This document shows, piece by piece, positions 33,761 through 49,100 of a stretch of DNA of 64,000 bases (position 1 is its first letter; the number at the start of each line of letters is the position of its first letter). The notes beneath the pieces were generated by a model. It ran no database searches. It was not told the origin of the DNA and saw only the letters and a list, made by a program, of their open reading frames with translations. The stretch is from Nematostella vectensis (taxonomy: Eukaryota > Cnidaria > Anthozoa > Actiniaria > Edwardsiidae), in contig NC_064045.1 of the NCBI RefSeq assembly GCF_932526225.1, forward strand, positions 15,682,442 to 15,746,441. The letters are read 5' to 3'. The position numbers were made by a program, and so were the translations under genes.

Positions 33761-34972
33761 CAAAGATGCTGAGATTACATAAAAATGTCCCTATACCTTC
33801 TTTTTATGTCATGACACACCAAGAACAGTATAATTAAGTATCGATATTAAAAAAAAAAAAAATAAAGAAAAAAAAAGGCTATCATCGGGAATCGAACCCG
33901 GGTCGCTGCGGTAGTAGTCAAGTGCCCGCTCGAAAGACTAACGTGGCATTGCTGAAGGGAATTGTAATGAAAATTACTTTTAATACTATTGGTATCGTAA
34001 ACTATCCAAAGAAAAGTCACCATCGGACTGGAGGTTACATTCGGGAAAAGCTTCAGGGTTACATTCGGGAATTTGTTTTACGAGTGTAACCTCCAAAAGG
34101 TTACAATCAATAATTTTTTTTCCGAATGTAAATTCCAAAAAGTAACATTAGGAAAAATAAAACAGTATACTCGGAAAAAAAGGTATATCAATCTATCGAG
34201 CGCTATGCTCTATGTTAGAATCTACTTAATCAAGTTATCCAAGGAATCTAGTTAGTTCTTGTGTGCATAAAATATGTACAGGATCCTGAACAAAGCATGA
34301 GCACATCAAAGATGCTGAGAGTACATAAAAATGTCCCTATACCTTCTTTTTATGTCATGACACACCAGGGACAGTATAATTAAGTATCGATATTTAAAAT
34401 AAAAAATAAAGAAAAAAAAATAGGCTATCAGCGGGAATCGAACCCGGGTCGCTGCGGTAGTAGTCAAGTGCCCGCAACGAAAGACTAACGTGGCATTGCT
34501 GAAGGGAGTTGTAATGAAAATTACTTTTAATACTATTGGTATCGTAAACTATCCCAAGCAAAGTCACCATCGGACTGGAGGTTACATTCGGGAAAAGCTT
34601 TAGGGTTACATTCGGGAATTTGTTTTACGAGTGTAACCTCCAAAAGGTTACAATCGATAATTTTTTTTCCGAATGTAAATTCCAAAAAGTAGCTTTAGGA
34701 AAAATAAAACAGTATACTCGGAAAAAAAGGTATATCAATCTATCGAGCGCTATGCTCTATGTTAGAATCTACTTAATCAAGTTATCCAAGGAATCTAGTC
34801 AGTTCTTGTGTGCAAAAAATATGTACAGGATCCTGATCAAAGCATGAGCACATCAAAGATGCTGAGAGTACATAAAAATGTCCCTATACCTTCTTTTTAT
34901 GTCATGACACACCAAGAACAGTATAATTAAGTATCGATATTTAAAAAAAACAAATAAAGAAAAAAAAAAATA
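32785..34972. repeat. Block copied at 51377-53562 (offset ~18592 bp, 34 units)
   Basis: Landmarks 32785, 33330, 33877, 34423 pair with 51377, 51923, 52468, 53015 at 18591-18593 bp. Markers: AAAAAGTAGGC tract (33322/51915), CATGAGCATATC (33749/52342), GCCCGCTCGAAAG (33926/52517), ACACCAGGGACAG (34363/52955). It joins the 33-34 kb region to the right-hand end of the window, and the same markers appear again at 54.1, 54.6, 60.7 and 61.2 kb. Confidence 0.75.
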
Positions 34973-37900
34973 GGCTATCAGCGGGAATCAAACCCGGGTC
35001 GCTGCGTTAGTAGTCAAGTGCCCGCAACGAAAGACTAACGTGGCATTGCTGAAGGGAATTGTAATGAAAATTACTTTTAATACTATTGGTATCGTAAACT
35101 ATCCCAAGCAAAGTCACCATAGGACTGGAGGTTACATTCGGGAAAAGCTTTAGGGTTACATTCGGGAATTTGTTTTACGAGTGTAACCTCCAAAAGGTTA
35201 CAATCGATAATTTTTTTTCCGAATGTAAATTCCAAAAAGTAACATTAGGAAAAATAAAACAGTATACTCGGAAAAAAAGGTATATCAATCTATCGAGCGC
35301 TATGCTCTATGTTAGAATCTACTTAATCAAGTTATCCAAGGAATCTAGTTAGTTCTTGTGTGCATAAAATATGTACAGGATCCTGAACAAAGCATGAGCA
35401 CATCAAATATGCTGAGAGTACATCAAAATGTCCCTATACCTTCTTTTTATGTCATGACACACCAAGAACAGTATAATTAAGTATCGATATTTTTAAAAAA
35501 AAAATAAAGAAAAAAAAATAGGCTATCGGCGGGAATCGAACCCGGGTCGTTGCGTTAGTAGTCAAGTGCCCGCAACGAAAGACTAACGTGGCATTGCTGA
35601 AGGGAATCGTAATGAAAATTACTTTTAATACTATTGGTATCGTAAACTATCCCAAGCAAAGTCAACATCGGACTGGAGGTTACATTCGGGAAAAGCTTTA
35701 GGGTTACATTCGGGAATTTGTTTTACGAGTGTAACCTCCAAAAGGTTACAATCAATAATTTTTTTTCCGAATGTAAATTCCAAAAAGTAACATTAGTAAA
35801 AATAAAACAGTATACTCGGAAAAAAAGGTATATCAATCTATCGAGCGCTATGCTCTATGTTAGAATCTACTTAATCAAGTTATCCAAGGAATCTAGTTAG
35901 TTCTTGTGCGCATAAAATATGTACAGGATCCTGAACAAAGCATGAGCACATCAAAGATGCTGAGAGTACATAAAAATGTCCCTATACCTTCTTTTTATAT
36001 CATTACACACCAAGAACAGTATAATTGAGTATCGATATTTAAAAAAAAAATAAAGAAAAAAAAAATAGGCTATCAGCGGGAATAGAACCCGGGTCGCTGC
36101 GGTAGTAGTCAAGTGCCCGCAACGAAAGACTAACGTGTCATTGCTGAAGGGAATTGTAATGAAAATTACTTTTAATACTATTGGTATCGTAAACTATCCC
36201 AAGCAAAGTCACCATCGGACTGGAGGTTACATTCGGGAAAAGCTTCAGGGTTACATTCGGGAATTTTTTTTACGAGTGTAACCTCCAAAAGGTTACAATC
36301 GATAATTTTTTTTCCGAATGTAAAGTCCAAAAAGTAACATTAGGAAAATAAAACAGTATACTCGGAAAAAAAGGTATATCAATCAATCGAGCGCTATGCT
36401 CTATGTTAGAATCTACTTAATCAAGTTATCCAAGGAATCTAGTTAGTTCTTGTGTGCATAAAATATGTACAGGATCCTGATTAAAGCATGAGCACATCAA
36501 AGATGCTGAGAGTACATAAAAATGTCCCTATACCTTCTTTTTATGTCATGACACACCAAGAACAGTATAATTAAGTATCGATATTTAAAAAAAATAAAAT
36601 AAAGAAAAAAAAAAATAGGCTATCAGCGGGAATCGAACCCGGGTCGCTGCGTTAGTAGTCAAGTGCCCGCAACGAAAGACTAACGTGGCATTGCTGAAGG
36701 GAATTGTAATGAAAATTACTTTTAATACTATTGGTATCGTAAACTATCCCAAGCAAAGTCACCATCGGACTGGAGGTTACATTCGGGAAAAGCTTCAGGG
36801 TTACATTCGGGAATTTGTTTTACGAGTGTAACCTCCAAAAGGTTACAATCGATATTTTTTTTCCGAATGTAAATTCCAAAAAGTAACATTAGGAAAATAA
36901 AACAGTATACTCGGAAAAAAAGGTATATCAATCTATCGAGCGCTATGCTCTATTTTAGAATCTACTTAATAAAGTTATCAAAGGAATCTAGTTAGTTCTT
37001 GTGTGCATAAAATATGTACAGGATCCTGAACAAAGCATGAGCACATCAAAGATGCTGAGAGTACATAAAAATGTCCCTATACCTTCTTTTTATGTCATGA
37101 CACACCAAGAACAGTATAATTAAGTATCGATATTTAAAAAAAAAAATAAAGAAAAAAAAAATAGGCTATCAGCGGGAATCGAACCCGGGTCGCTGCGGTA
37201 GTAGTCAAGTGCCCGCAACGAAAGACTAACGTGGCATTGCTGAAGGGAGTTGTAATGAAAATTACTTTTAATACTATTGGTATCGTAAACTATCCCAAGC
37301 AAAGTCACCATCGGACTGGAGGTTTTATTCGGGAAAAGCTTTAGGGTTACATTCGGGAATTTGTTTTACGAGTGTAACCTCCAAAAGGTTACAATCGATA
37401 ATTTTTTTTCCGAATGTAAATTCCAAAAAGTAGCTTTAGGAAAAATAAAACAGTATACTCGGAAAAAAAGGTATATCAATCTATCGAGCGCTATGCTCTA
37501 TGTTAGAATCTACTTAATCAAGTTATCCAAGGAATCTAGTTAGTTCTTGTGTGCAAAAAATATGTACAGGATCCTGATCAAAGCATGAGCACATCAAAGA
37601 TGCTGAGAGTACATAAAAATGTCCCTATACCTTCTTTTTATGTCATGACACACCAAGAACAGTATAATTAAGTATCGATATTTAAAAAAAACAAATAAAC
37701 AAAAAAAAAAATAGGCTATCAGCGGGAATCAAACCCGGGTCGCTGCGTTAGTAGTCAAGTGCCCGCAACGAAAGACTAACGTGGCATTGCTGAAGGGAAT
37801 TGTAATGAAAATTACTTTTAATACTATTGGTATCGTAAACTATCCCAAGCAAAGTCACCATAGGACTGGAGGTTACATTCGGGAAAAGCTTTAGGGTTAC

Positions 37901-39900
37901 ATTCGGGAATTTGTTTTACGAGTGTAACCTCCAAAAGGTTACAATCGATAATTTTTTTTCCGAATGTAAATTCCAAAAAGTAACATTAGGAAAAATAAAA
38001 CAGTATACTCGGAAAAAAAGGTATATCAATCTATCGAGCGCTATGCTCTATGTTAGAATCTACTTAATCAAGTTATCCAAGGAATCTAGTTAGTTCTTGT
38101 GTGCATAAAATATGTACAGGATCCTGAACAAAGCATGAGCACATCAAATATGCTGAGAGTACATCAAAATGTCCCTATACCTTCTTTTTATGTCATGACA
38201 CACCAAGAACAGTATAATTAAGTATCGATTTTTAAAAAAAAAATAAAGAAAAAAAAATAGGCTATCAGCGGGAATCGAACCCGGGTCGTTGCGTTAGTAG
38301 TCAAGTGCCCGCAACGAAAGACTAACGTGGCATTGCTGAAGGGAATCGTAATGAAAATTACTTTTAATACTATTGGTATCGTAAACTATCCCAAGCAAAG
38401 TCAACATCGGACTGGAGGTTACATTCGGGAAAAGCTTTAGGGTTACATTCGGGAATTTGTTTTACGAGTGTAACCTCCAAAAGGTTACAATCAATAATTT
38501 TTTTTCCGAATGTAAATTCCAAAAAGTAACATTAGGAAAAATAAAACAGTATACTCGGAAAAAAAGGTATATCAATCTATCGAGCGCTATGCTCTATGTT
38601 AGAATCTACTTAATCAAGTTATCCAAGGAATCTAGTTAGTTCTTGTGCGCATAAAATATGTACAGGATCCTGAACAAAGCATGAGCACATCAAAGATGCT
38701 GAGAGTACATAAAAATGTCCCTATACCTTCTTTTTATATCATTACACACCAAGAACAGTATAATTAAGTATCGATATTTAAAAAAAAAATAAAGAAAAAA
38801 AAAATAGGCTATCAGCGGGAATAGAACCCGGGTCGCTGCGGTAGTAGTCAAGTGCCCGCAACGAAAGACTAACGTGGCATTGCTGAAGGGAATTGTAATG
38901 AAAATTACTTTTAATACTATTGGTATCGTAAACTATCCCAAGCAAAGTCACCATCGGACTGGAGGTTACATTCGGGAAAAGCTTCAGGGTTACATTCGGG
39001 AATTTGTTTTACGAGTGTTACCTCCAAAAGGTTACAATCGATAATTTTTTTTCCGAATGTAAAGTCCAAAAAGTAACATTAGGAAAATAAAACAGTATAC
39101 TCGGAAAAAAAGGTATATCAATCTATCGAGCGCTATGCTCTATGTTAGAATCTACTTAATGAAGTTATCCAAGGAATCTAGTTAGTTCTTGTGTGCATAA
39201 AATATGTACAGGATCCTGATTAAAGCATGAGCACATCAAAGATGCTGAGAGTACATAAAAATGTCCCTATACCTTCTTTTTATGTCATGACACACCAAGA
39301 ACAGTATAATTAAGTATCGATATTTAAAAAAAATAAAATAAAGAAAAAAAAAATAGGCTATCAGCGGGAATCGAACCCGGGTCGCTGCGTTAGTAGTCAA
39401 GTGCCCGCAACGAAAGACTAACGTGGCATTGCTGAAGGGAATTGTAATGAAAATTACTTTTAATACTATTGGTATCGTAAACTATCCCAAGCAAAGTCAC
39501 CATCGGACTGGAGGTTACATTCGGGAAAAGCTTCAGGGTTACATTCGGGAATTTGTTTTACGAGTGTAACCTCCAAAAGGTTACAATCGATATTTTTTTT
39601 CCGAATGTAAATTCCAAAAAGTAACATTAGGAAAATAAAACAGTATACTCGGAAAAAAAGGTATATCAATCTATCGAGCGCTATGCTCTATTTTAGAATC
39701 TACTTAATAAAGTTATCAAAGGAATCTAGTTAGTTCTTGTGTGCATAAAATATGTACAGGATCCTGAACAAAGCATGAGCACATCAAAGATGCTGAGAGT
39801 ACATAAAAATGTCCCTATACCTTCTTTTTATGTCATGACACACCAAGAACAGTATAATTAAGTATCGATATTTAAAAAAAAAAATAAAGAAAAAAAAATA
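34423..39900. repeat. Five-unit higher-order repeat, two tandem copies (~2740 bp each)
   Basis: Landmarks 34423, 34973, 35521, 36068, 36618 pair with 37164, 37714, 38260, 38807, 39356 at 2738-2741 bp. Markers: GAAGGGAGTTG (34500/37241), AAGTAGCTTTAGG (34687/37428), GTGTGCAAAAAATATG (34807/37549), TCAAACCCGGG (34987/37728), TATCATTACAC (35998/38736), AATAGAACCC (36081/38820), TGTAAAGTCC (36319/39058), CTGATTAAAGC (36477/39216). Units 43177-44821 carry several of the same markers in a different order. Confidence 0.88.
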
Positions 39901-42900
39901 GGCTATCAGCGGGAATCGAACCCGGGTCGCTGCGTTAGTAGTCAAGTGCCCGCAACGAAAGACTAACGTGGTATTGCTGAAGTGTATTGTAATGAAAATT
40001 ACTTTTAATACTATGGTATCGTAAACTATCCCAAGCAAAGTCACCATAGGACTGGAGGTTACATTCGGGAAAAGCTTCAGTGTTACATTCGGGACTTTGT
40101 TTTACGAGTGTAACCTCCAAAAGGTTACAATCGATAATTTTTTTTTCCGAATGTAAATTCCAAAAAGTAACATTAGGAAAAATAAAACAGTATACTCGGA
40201 AAAAAAGGTATATCAATCTATCGAGCGCTATGCTCTTTGTTAGAATCTACTTAATCAAGTTATCCAATTAATCTAGTTAGTTCTTGTGTGCATAAAATAT
40301 GTACAGGATCCTGATCAAAGCATGAGCACATCAAAGATGCTGAGAGTACATAAAAATGTCCCTATACCTTCTTTTTATGTCATGACACACCAAGAACAGT
40401 ATAATTAAGTATCGATATTTAAAAAAAATAAAATAAAGAAAAAAAAATAGGCTATCAGCGGGAATCGAACCTTGGTCGCTGCGTTAGTAGTCAAGTGCCC
40501 GCAACGAAAGACTAACGTGGCATTGCTGAAGGGAATTGTAATGAAAATTACTTTTAATACTATTGGTATCGTAAACTATCCCAAGCAAAGTCACCATCGG
40601 ACTGGAGGTTACATTCGGGAAAAGCTTCAGGGTTACATACGGGAATTTGTTTTACGAGTGTAACCTCCAAAAGGTTACAATCGATATTTTTTTTCCGAAT
40701 GTAAATTCAAAAAAGTAACATTAGGAAAATAAAACAGTATACTCGGAAAAAAAGGTATATCAATCTATCGAGCGCTATGCTCTATTTTAGAATCTACTTA
40801 ATCAAGTTATCAAAGGAATCTAGTTAGTTCTTGTGTGCATAAAATATGTACAGGATCCTGAACAAAGCATGAGCACATCAAAGATGCTGAGAGTACATAA
40901 AAATGTCCCTATACCTTCTTTTTATGTCATGACACACCAAGAACAGTATAATTAAGTATCGATATTTAAAAAAAAAATAAAGAAAAAAAAATAGGCTATC
41001 AGCGGGAATCGAACCCGGGTAGCTGCGTTAGTAGTCAAGTGCCCGCAACGAAAGACTAACGTGGCATTGCTGAAGTGTATTGTAATGAAAATTACTTTTA
41101 ATACTATGGTATCGTAAACTATCCCAAGCAAAGTCACCATAGGACTGGAGGTTACATTCGGGAAAAGCTTCAGTGTTACATTCGGGACTTTGTTTTACGA
41201 GTGTAACCTCCAAAAGGTTACAATCGATAATTTTTTTTCCGAATGTAAATTCCAAAAAGTAACATTAGGAAAATAAAACAGTATACTCGGTAAAAAAGGT
41301 ATATCAATCTATCGAGCGCTATGCTCTATGTTAGAATCTACTTAATCAAGTTATCCAAGGAATCTAGTTAGTTCTTGTGTGTATAAAATATGTACAGGAT
41401 CCTGAACAAAGCATGAGCACATCAAAGATGCTGAGAGTACATAAAAATGTCCCTATACCTTCTTTTTATGTCATGACACACCAAGAACAGTATAATTAAG
41501 TATCGATATTTAAAAAAAAAAAATAAAGAAAAAAAAGTAGGCTATCAGCGGGAATCGAACCCGGGTCGCTGCGTTAGTAGTCAAGTGCCCGCAACGAAAG
41601 ACTAACGTGGCATTGCTGAAGGGAATTGTAATGAAAATTACTTTTAATACTATTGGTATCGTAAACTATCCCAAGCAAAGTTACCATCGGACTGGAGGTT
41701 ACATTCGGGAAAAGCTTCAGGGTTACATTCGGGAATTTGTTTTACGAGTGTAACCTCCAAAAGGTTACAATCGATATTTTTTTTCCGAATGTAAATTCCA
41801 AAAAGTAACATTAGGAAAATAAAACAGTATACTCGGAAAAAAAGGTATATCAATCTATCGAGCGCTATGCTCTATTTTAGAATCTACTTAATCAAGTTAT
41901 CAAAGGAATCTAGTTAGTTCTTGTGTGCATAAAATATGTACAGGATCCTGATCAAAGCATGAGCACATCAAAGATGCTGAGAGTACATAAAAATGTCCCT
42001 ATACCTTCTTTTTATGTCATGACACACCAAGAACAGTATAATTAAGTATCGATATTTAAAAAAAAAATAAAGAAAAAAAAATAGGCTATCAGCGGGAATC
42101 GAACCCGGGTCGCTGCGTTAGTAGTCAAGTGCCCGCAACGAAAGACTAACGTGGCATTGCTGAAGTGTATTGTAATGAAAATTACTTTTAATACTATGGT
42201 ATCGTAAACTATCCCAAGCAAAGTCACCATAGGACTGGAGGTTACATTCGGGAAAAGCTTCAGTGTTACATTCGGGACTTTGTTTTACGAGTGTAACCTC
42301 CAAAAGGTTACAATCGATAATTTTTTTTCCGAATGTAAATTCCAAAAAGTAACATTAGGAAAATAAAACAGTATACTCGGTAAAAAAGGTATATCAATCT
42401 ATCGAGCGCTATGCTCTATGTTAGAATCTACTTAATCAAGTTATCCAAGGAATCTAGTTAGTTCTTGTGTGCATAAAATATGTACAGGATCCTGAACAAA
42501 GCATGAGCACATCAAAGATGCTGAGAGTACATAAAAATGTCCCTATACCTTCTTTTTATGTCATGACACACCAAGAACAGTATAATTAAGTATCGATATT
42601 TAAAAAAAAAAAATAAAGAAAAAAAAGTAGGCTATCAGCGGGAATCGAACCCGGGTCGCTGCGTTAGTAGTCAAGTGCCCGCAACGAAAGACTAACGTGG
42701 CATTGCTGAAGGGAATTGTAATGAAAATTACTTTTAATACTATTGGTATCGTAAACTATCCCAAGCAAAGTCACCATCGGACTGGAGGTTACATTCGGGA
42801 AAAGCTTCAGGGTTACATTCGGGAATTTGTTTTACGAGTGTAACCTCCAAAAGGTTACAATCAATATTTTTTTTTCCGAATGTAAATTCCAAAAAGTAAC

Positions 42901-45900
42901 ATTAGGAAAAATAAAACAGTATACTCGGAAACAAAGGTATATCAATCTATCGAGCGCTATGCTCTATGTTAGAATCTACTTAATCAAGTTATCCAAGGAA
43001 TCTAGTTAGTTCTTGTGTGCATAAAATATGTACAGGATCCTGAACAAAGCATGAGCATATCAAAGATGCTGAGAGTACATAAAAATGTCCCTATACCTTC
43101 TTTTTATGTCATGACACACCAAGAACAGTATAATTAAGTATCGATATTTAAAATAAAAAATAAAGAAAAAAAAATAGGCTATCAGCGGGAATCGAACCCG
43201 GGTCGCTGCGGTAGTAGTCAAGTGCCCGCAACAAAAGACTAGCGTGGCATTGCTGAAGGGAATTGTAATGAAAATTACTTTTAATACTATTGGTATCCTA
43301 AACTATCCCAAGCAAAGTCACCATCGGACTGGAGGTTACATTCGGGAAAAGCTTTAGGGTTACATTCGGGAATTTGTTTTACGAGTGTAACCTCCAAAAG
43401 GTTACAATCGATAATTTTTTTTCCGAATGTAAATTCCAAAAAGTAGCTTTAGGAAAAATAAAACAGTATACTCGGAAAAAAAGGTATATCAATCTATCGA
43501 GCGCTATGCTCTATGTTAGAATCTACTTAATCAAGTTATCCAAGGAATCTAGTTAGTTCTTGTGTGCAAAAAATATGTACAGGATCCTGATCAAAGCATG
43601 AGCACATCAAAGATGCTGAGAGTACATAAAAATGTCCCTATACCTTCTTTTTATGTCATGACACACCAAGAACAGTATAATTAAGTATCGATATTTAAAA
43701 AAAACAAATAAAGAAAAAAAAAATAGGCTATCAGCGGGAATCAAACCCGGGTCGCTGCGTTAGTAGTCAAGTGCCCGCAACGAAAGACTAACGTGGCATT
43801 GCTGAAGGGAATTGTAATGAAAATTACTTTTAATACTATTGGTATCGTAAACTATCCCAAGCAAAGTCACCATAGGACTGGAGGTTACATTCGGGAAAAG
43901 CTTTAGGGTTACATTCGGGAATTTGTTTTACGAGTGTAACCTCCAAAAGGTTACAATCGATAATTTTTTTTCCGAATGTAAATTCCAAAAAGTAGCTTTA
44001 GGAAAAATAAAACAGTATACTCGGAAAAAAAGGTATATCAATCTATCGAGCGCTATGCTCTATGTTAGAATCTACTTAATCAAGTTATCCAAGGAATCTA
44101 GTTAGTTCTTGTGTGCAAAAAATATGTACAGGATCCTGATCAAAGCATGAGCACATCAAAGATGCTGAGAGTACATAAAAATGTCCCTATACCTTCTTTT
44201 TATGTCATGACACACCAAGAACAGTATAATTAAGTATCGATATTTAAAAAAAACAAATAAAGAAAAAAAAATAGGCTATCAGCGGGAATCAAACCCGGGT
44301 CGCTGCGTTAGTAGTCAAGTGCCCGCAACGAAAGACTAACGTGGCATTGCTGAAGGGAATTGTAATGAAAATTACTTTTAATACTATTGGTATCGTAAAC
44401 TATCCCAAGCAAAGTCACCATAGGACTGGAGGTTACATTCGGGAAAAGCTTTAGGGTTACATTCGGGAATTTGTTTTACGAGTGTAACCTCCAAAAGGTT
44501 ACAATCGATAATTTTTTTTCCGAATGTAAATTCCAAAAAGTAACATTAGGAAAAATAAAAAAGTATACTCGGAAAAAAAGGTATATCAATCTATCGAGCG
44601 CTATGCTCTATGTTAGAATCTACTTAATCAAGTTATCCAAGGAATCTAGTTAGTTCTTGTGCGCATAAAATATGTACAGGATCCTGAACAAAGCATGAGC
44701 ACATCAAAGATGCTGAGAGTACATAAAAATGTCCCTATACCTTCTTTTTATATCATTACACACCAAGAACAGTATAATTAAGTATCGATATTTAAAAAAA
44801 AAATAAAGAAAAAAAAAATATGCTATCAGCGGGAATAGAACCCGGGTCGCTGCGGTAGTAGTCAAGTGCCCGCAACGAAAGACTAACGTGGCATTGCTGA
44901 AGGGAATTGTAATGAAAATTACTTTTAATACTATTGGTATCGTAAACTATCCCAAGCAAAGTCACCATCGGACTGGAGGTTACATTCGGGAAAAGCTTTA
45001 GGGTTACATTCGGGAATTTGTTTTACGAGTGTAACCTCCAAAAGGTTACAATCGATAATTTTTTTTCCGAATGTAAATTCCAAAAAGTAACATTAGGAAA
45101 AATAAAACAGTATACTCGGAAAAAAAGGTATATCAATCTATCGAGCGCTATGCTCTATGTTAGAATCTACTTAATCAAGTTATCCAAGGAATCTAGTTAG
45201 TTCTTGTGTGCATAAAATATGTACAGGATCCTGAACAAAGCATGAGCACATCAAAGATGCTGAGAGTACATAAAAATGTCCCTATACCTTCTTTTTATAT
45301 CATGACACACCAAGAACAGTATAATTAAGTATCGATATTTAAAAAAAAATAAAGAAAAAAAAAATAGGCTATCAGCGGGAATCGAACCCGGGTAGCTGCG
45401 GTAGTAGTCAAGTGCCCGCAACGAAAGACTAACGTGGCATTGCTGAAGGGAATTGTAATGAAAATTACTTTTAATACTATTGGTATCGTAAACTATCCCA
45501 AGCAAAGTCACCATCGGACTTGAGGTTACATTCGGGAAAAGCTTTAGGGTTACATTCGGGAATTTGTTTTACGAGTGTAACCTCCAAAAGGTTACAATCG
45601 ATAATTTTTTTTTCCGAATGTAAATTCCAAAAAGTAGCATGAGGAAAAATAAAACAGTATACTCGGAAAAAAAGGTATACCAATCTATCGAGCGCTATGC
45701 TCTATGTTAGAATCTACTTAATCAAGTTATCCAAGGAATCTAGTTAGTTCTTGTGTGCATAAAATATGTACAGGATCCTGATCAAAGCATGAGCACATCA
45801 AAGATGCTGAGAGTACATAAAAATGTCCCTATACCTTCTTTTTATGTCATGACACACCAAGAACAGTATAATTAAGTATCGATATTTTTAAAAAAAAATA

Positions 45901-46189
45901 AAGAAAAAAAAATAGGCTATCAGCGGGAATCGAACCCGGGTCGCTGCGTTAGTAGTCAAGTGCCCGCAACGAAAGACTAACGTGGCATTGCTGAATGGAA
46001 TTGTAATGAAAATTACTTTTAATACTATTGGTATCGTAAACTATCCCAAGCAAAGTCACCATCGGACTGGAGGTTACATTCGGGAAAAGCTTCAGGGTTA
46101 CATTCGGGAATTTGTTTTACGAGTGTAACCTCCAAAAGGTTACAATCGATATTTTTTTTCCGAATGTAAATTCAAAAAAGTAACATTAG

Positions 46190-49100
46190 GAAAATAAAAC
46201 AGTATACTCGGAAAAAAAGGTATATCAATCTATCGAGCGCTATGCTCTATGATAGAATCTACTTAATCAAGTTATCAAAGGAATCTAGTTAGTTCTTGTG
46301 TGCATAAAATATGTACAGGATCCTGAACAAAGCATGAGCACATCAAAGATGCTGAGAGTACATAAAAATGTCCCTATACCTTCTTTTTATGTCATGGCAC
46401 ACCAAGAACAGTATAATTAAGTATCGATATTTAAAAAAAAAAATAAAGAAAAAAAAATAGGCTATCAGCGGGAATCGAACCCGGGTCGCTGCGTTAGTAG
46501 TCAAGTGCCCGCAACGAAAGACTAACGTGGCATTGCTGAAGGGAATTGTAATGAAAATTACTTTTAATACTATTGGTATCGTAAACTATCCCAAGCAAAG
46601 TCACCATCGGACTGTAGGTTACATTCGGGAAAAGCTTCAGTGTTACATTCGGGACTTTGTTTTACGAGTGTAACCTCCAAAAGGTTACAATCGATAATTT
46701 TTTTTCCGAATGTAAATTCAAAAAAGTAACATTAGGAAAAATCAAAACAGTATACTCGGAAAAAAAGGTATATCAATCTATCGAGCGCTATGCTCTATGT
46801 TAGAATCTACTTAATCAAGTTATCCAAGGAATCTAGTTAGTTCTTGTGTGCATAAAATATGTACAGGATCCTGAACAAAGCATGAGCACATCAAAGATGC
46901 TGAGAGTACATCAAAATGTCCCTATACCTTCGTTTTATGTCATGACACACCAAGAACAATATAATTAAGTATCGATATTTAAAAAAAAAATAAAGAAAAA
47001 AAAATAGGCTATCAGCGGGAATCGAACCCGGGTCGCTGCGTTAGTAGTCAAGTGCCCGCAACGAAAGACTAACGTGGCATTGCTGAAGGGAATTGTAATA
47101 AAAATTACTTTTAATACTATTGGTATCGTAAACTATCCCAAGCAAAGTCACCATCGGACTGGAGGTTACATTCGGGAAAAGCTTCAGGGTTACATTCGGG
47201 AATTTGTTTTACGAGTGTAACCTCCAAAAGGTTACAATCGATATTTTTTTTCCGAATGTAAATTCAAAAAGGTAACATTAGGAAAATAAAACAGTATACT
47301 CGGAAAAAAAGGTATATCAATCTATCGAGCGCTATGCTCTATGTTATAATCTACTTAATCAAGTTATCAAAGGAATCTAGTTAGTTCTTGTGTGCATAAA
47401 ATATGTACAGGATCCTGAACAAAGCATGAGCACATCAAAGATGCTGAGAGTACATAAAAATGTCCCTATACCTTCTTTTTATGTCATGGCACACCAAGAA
47501 CAGTATAATTAAGTATCGATATTTAAAAAAAAAAAATAAAGAAAAAAAAATAGGCTATCAGCGGGAATCGAACCCGGGTCGCTGCGTTAGTAGTCAAGTG
47601 CCCGCAACGAAAGACTAACGTGTCATTGCTGAAGGGAATTGTAATGAAAATTACTTTTAATACTATTGGTATCGTAAACTATCCCAAGCAAAGTCACCAT
47701 CGGACTGGAGGTTACATTCGGGAAAAGCTTCAGTGTTACATTCGGGACTTTGTTTTACGAGTGTAACCTCCAAAAGGTTACAATCGATAATTTTTTTTCC
47801 GAATGTAAATTCAAAAAAGTAACATTAGGAAAAATCAAAACAGTATACTCGGAAAAAAAGGTATATCAATCTATCGAGCGCTATGCTCTATGTTAGAATC
47901 TACTTAATCAAGTTATCCAAGGAATCTAGTTAGTTCTTGTGTGCATAAAATATGTACAGGATCCTGAACAAAGCATGAGCACATCAAAGATGCTGAGAGT
48001 ACATCAAAATGTCCCTATACCTTCGTTTTATGTCATGACACACCAAGAACAATATAATTAAGTATCGATATTTAAAAAAAAAATAAAGAAAAAAAAATAG
48101 GCTATCAGCGGGAATCGAACCCGGGTCGCTGCGTTAGTAGTCAAGTGCCCGCAACGAAAGACTAACGTGGCATTGCTGAAGGGAATTGTAATAAAAATTA
48201 CTTTTAATACTATTGGTATCGTAAACTATCCCAAGCAAAGTCACCATCGGACTGGAGGTTACATTCGGGAAAAGCTTCAGGGTTACATTCGGGAATTTGT
48301 TTTACGAGTGTAACCTCCAAAAGGTTACAATCGATATTTTTTTTCCGAATGTAAATTCAAAAAGGTAACATTAGGAAAATAAAACAGTATACTCGGAAAA
48401 AAAGGTATATCAATCTATCGAGCGCTATGCTCTATGTTATAATCTACTTAATCAAGTTATCAAAGGAATCTAGTTAGTTCTTGTGTGCATAAAATATGTA
48501 CAGGATCCTGAACAAAGCATGAGCACATCAAAGATGCTGAGAGTACATAAAAATGTCCCTATACCTTCTTTTTATGTCATGGCACACCAAGAACAGTATA
48601 ATTAAGTATCGATATTTAAAAAAAAAAAATAAAGAAAAAAAAATAGGCTATCAGCGGGAATCGAACCCGGGTCGCTGCGTTAGTAGTCAAGTGCCCGCAA
48701 CGAAAGACTAACGTGGCATTGCTGAAGGGAATTGTAATGAAAATTACTTTTAATACTATTGGTATCGTAAACTATCCCAAGCAAAGTCACCATCGGACTG
48801 GAGGTTACATTCGGGAAAAGCTTCAGTGTTACATTCGGGACTTTGTTTTACGAGTGTAACCTCCAAAAGGTTACAATCGATAATTTTTTTTCCGAATGTA
48901 AATTCCAAAAAGTAACATTAGGAAAAATCAAAACAGTATACTCGGAAAAAAAGGTATATCAATCTATCGAGCGCTATGCTCTATGTTAGAATCTACTTAA
49001 TCAAATTATCCAAGGAATCTAGTTAGTTCTTGTGTGCATAAAATATGTACAGGATCCTGAACAAAGCATGAGCACATCAAAGATGCTGAGAGTACATCAA

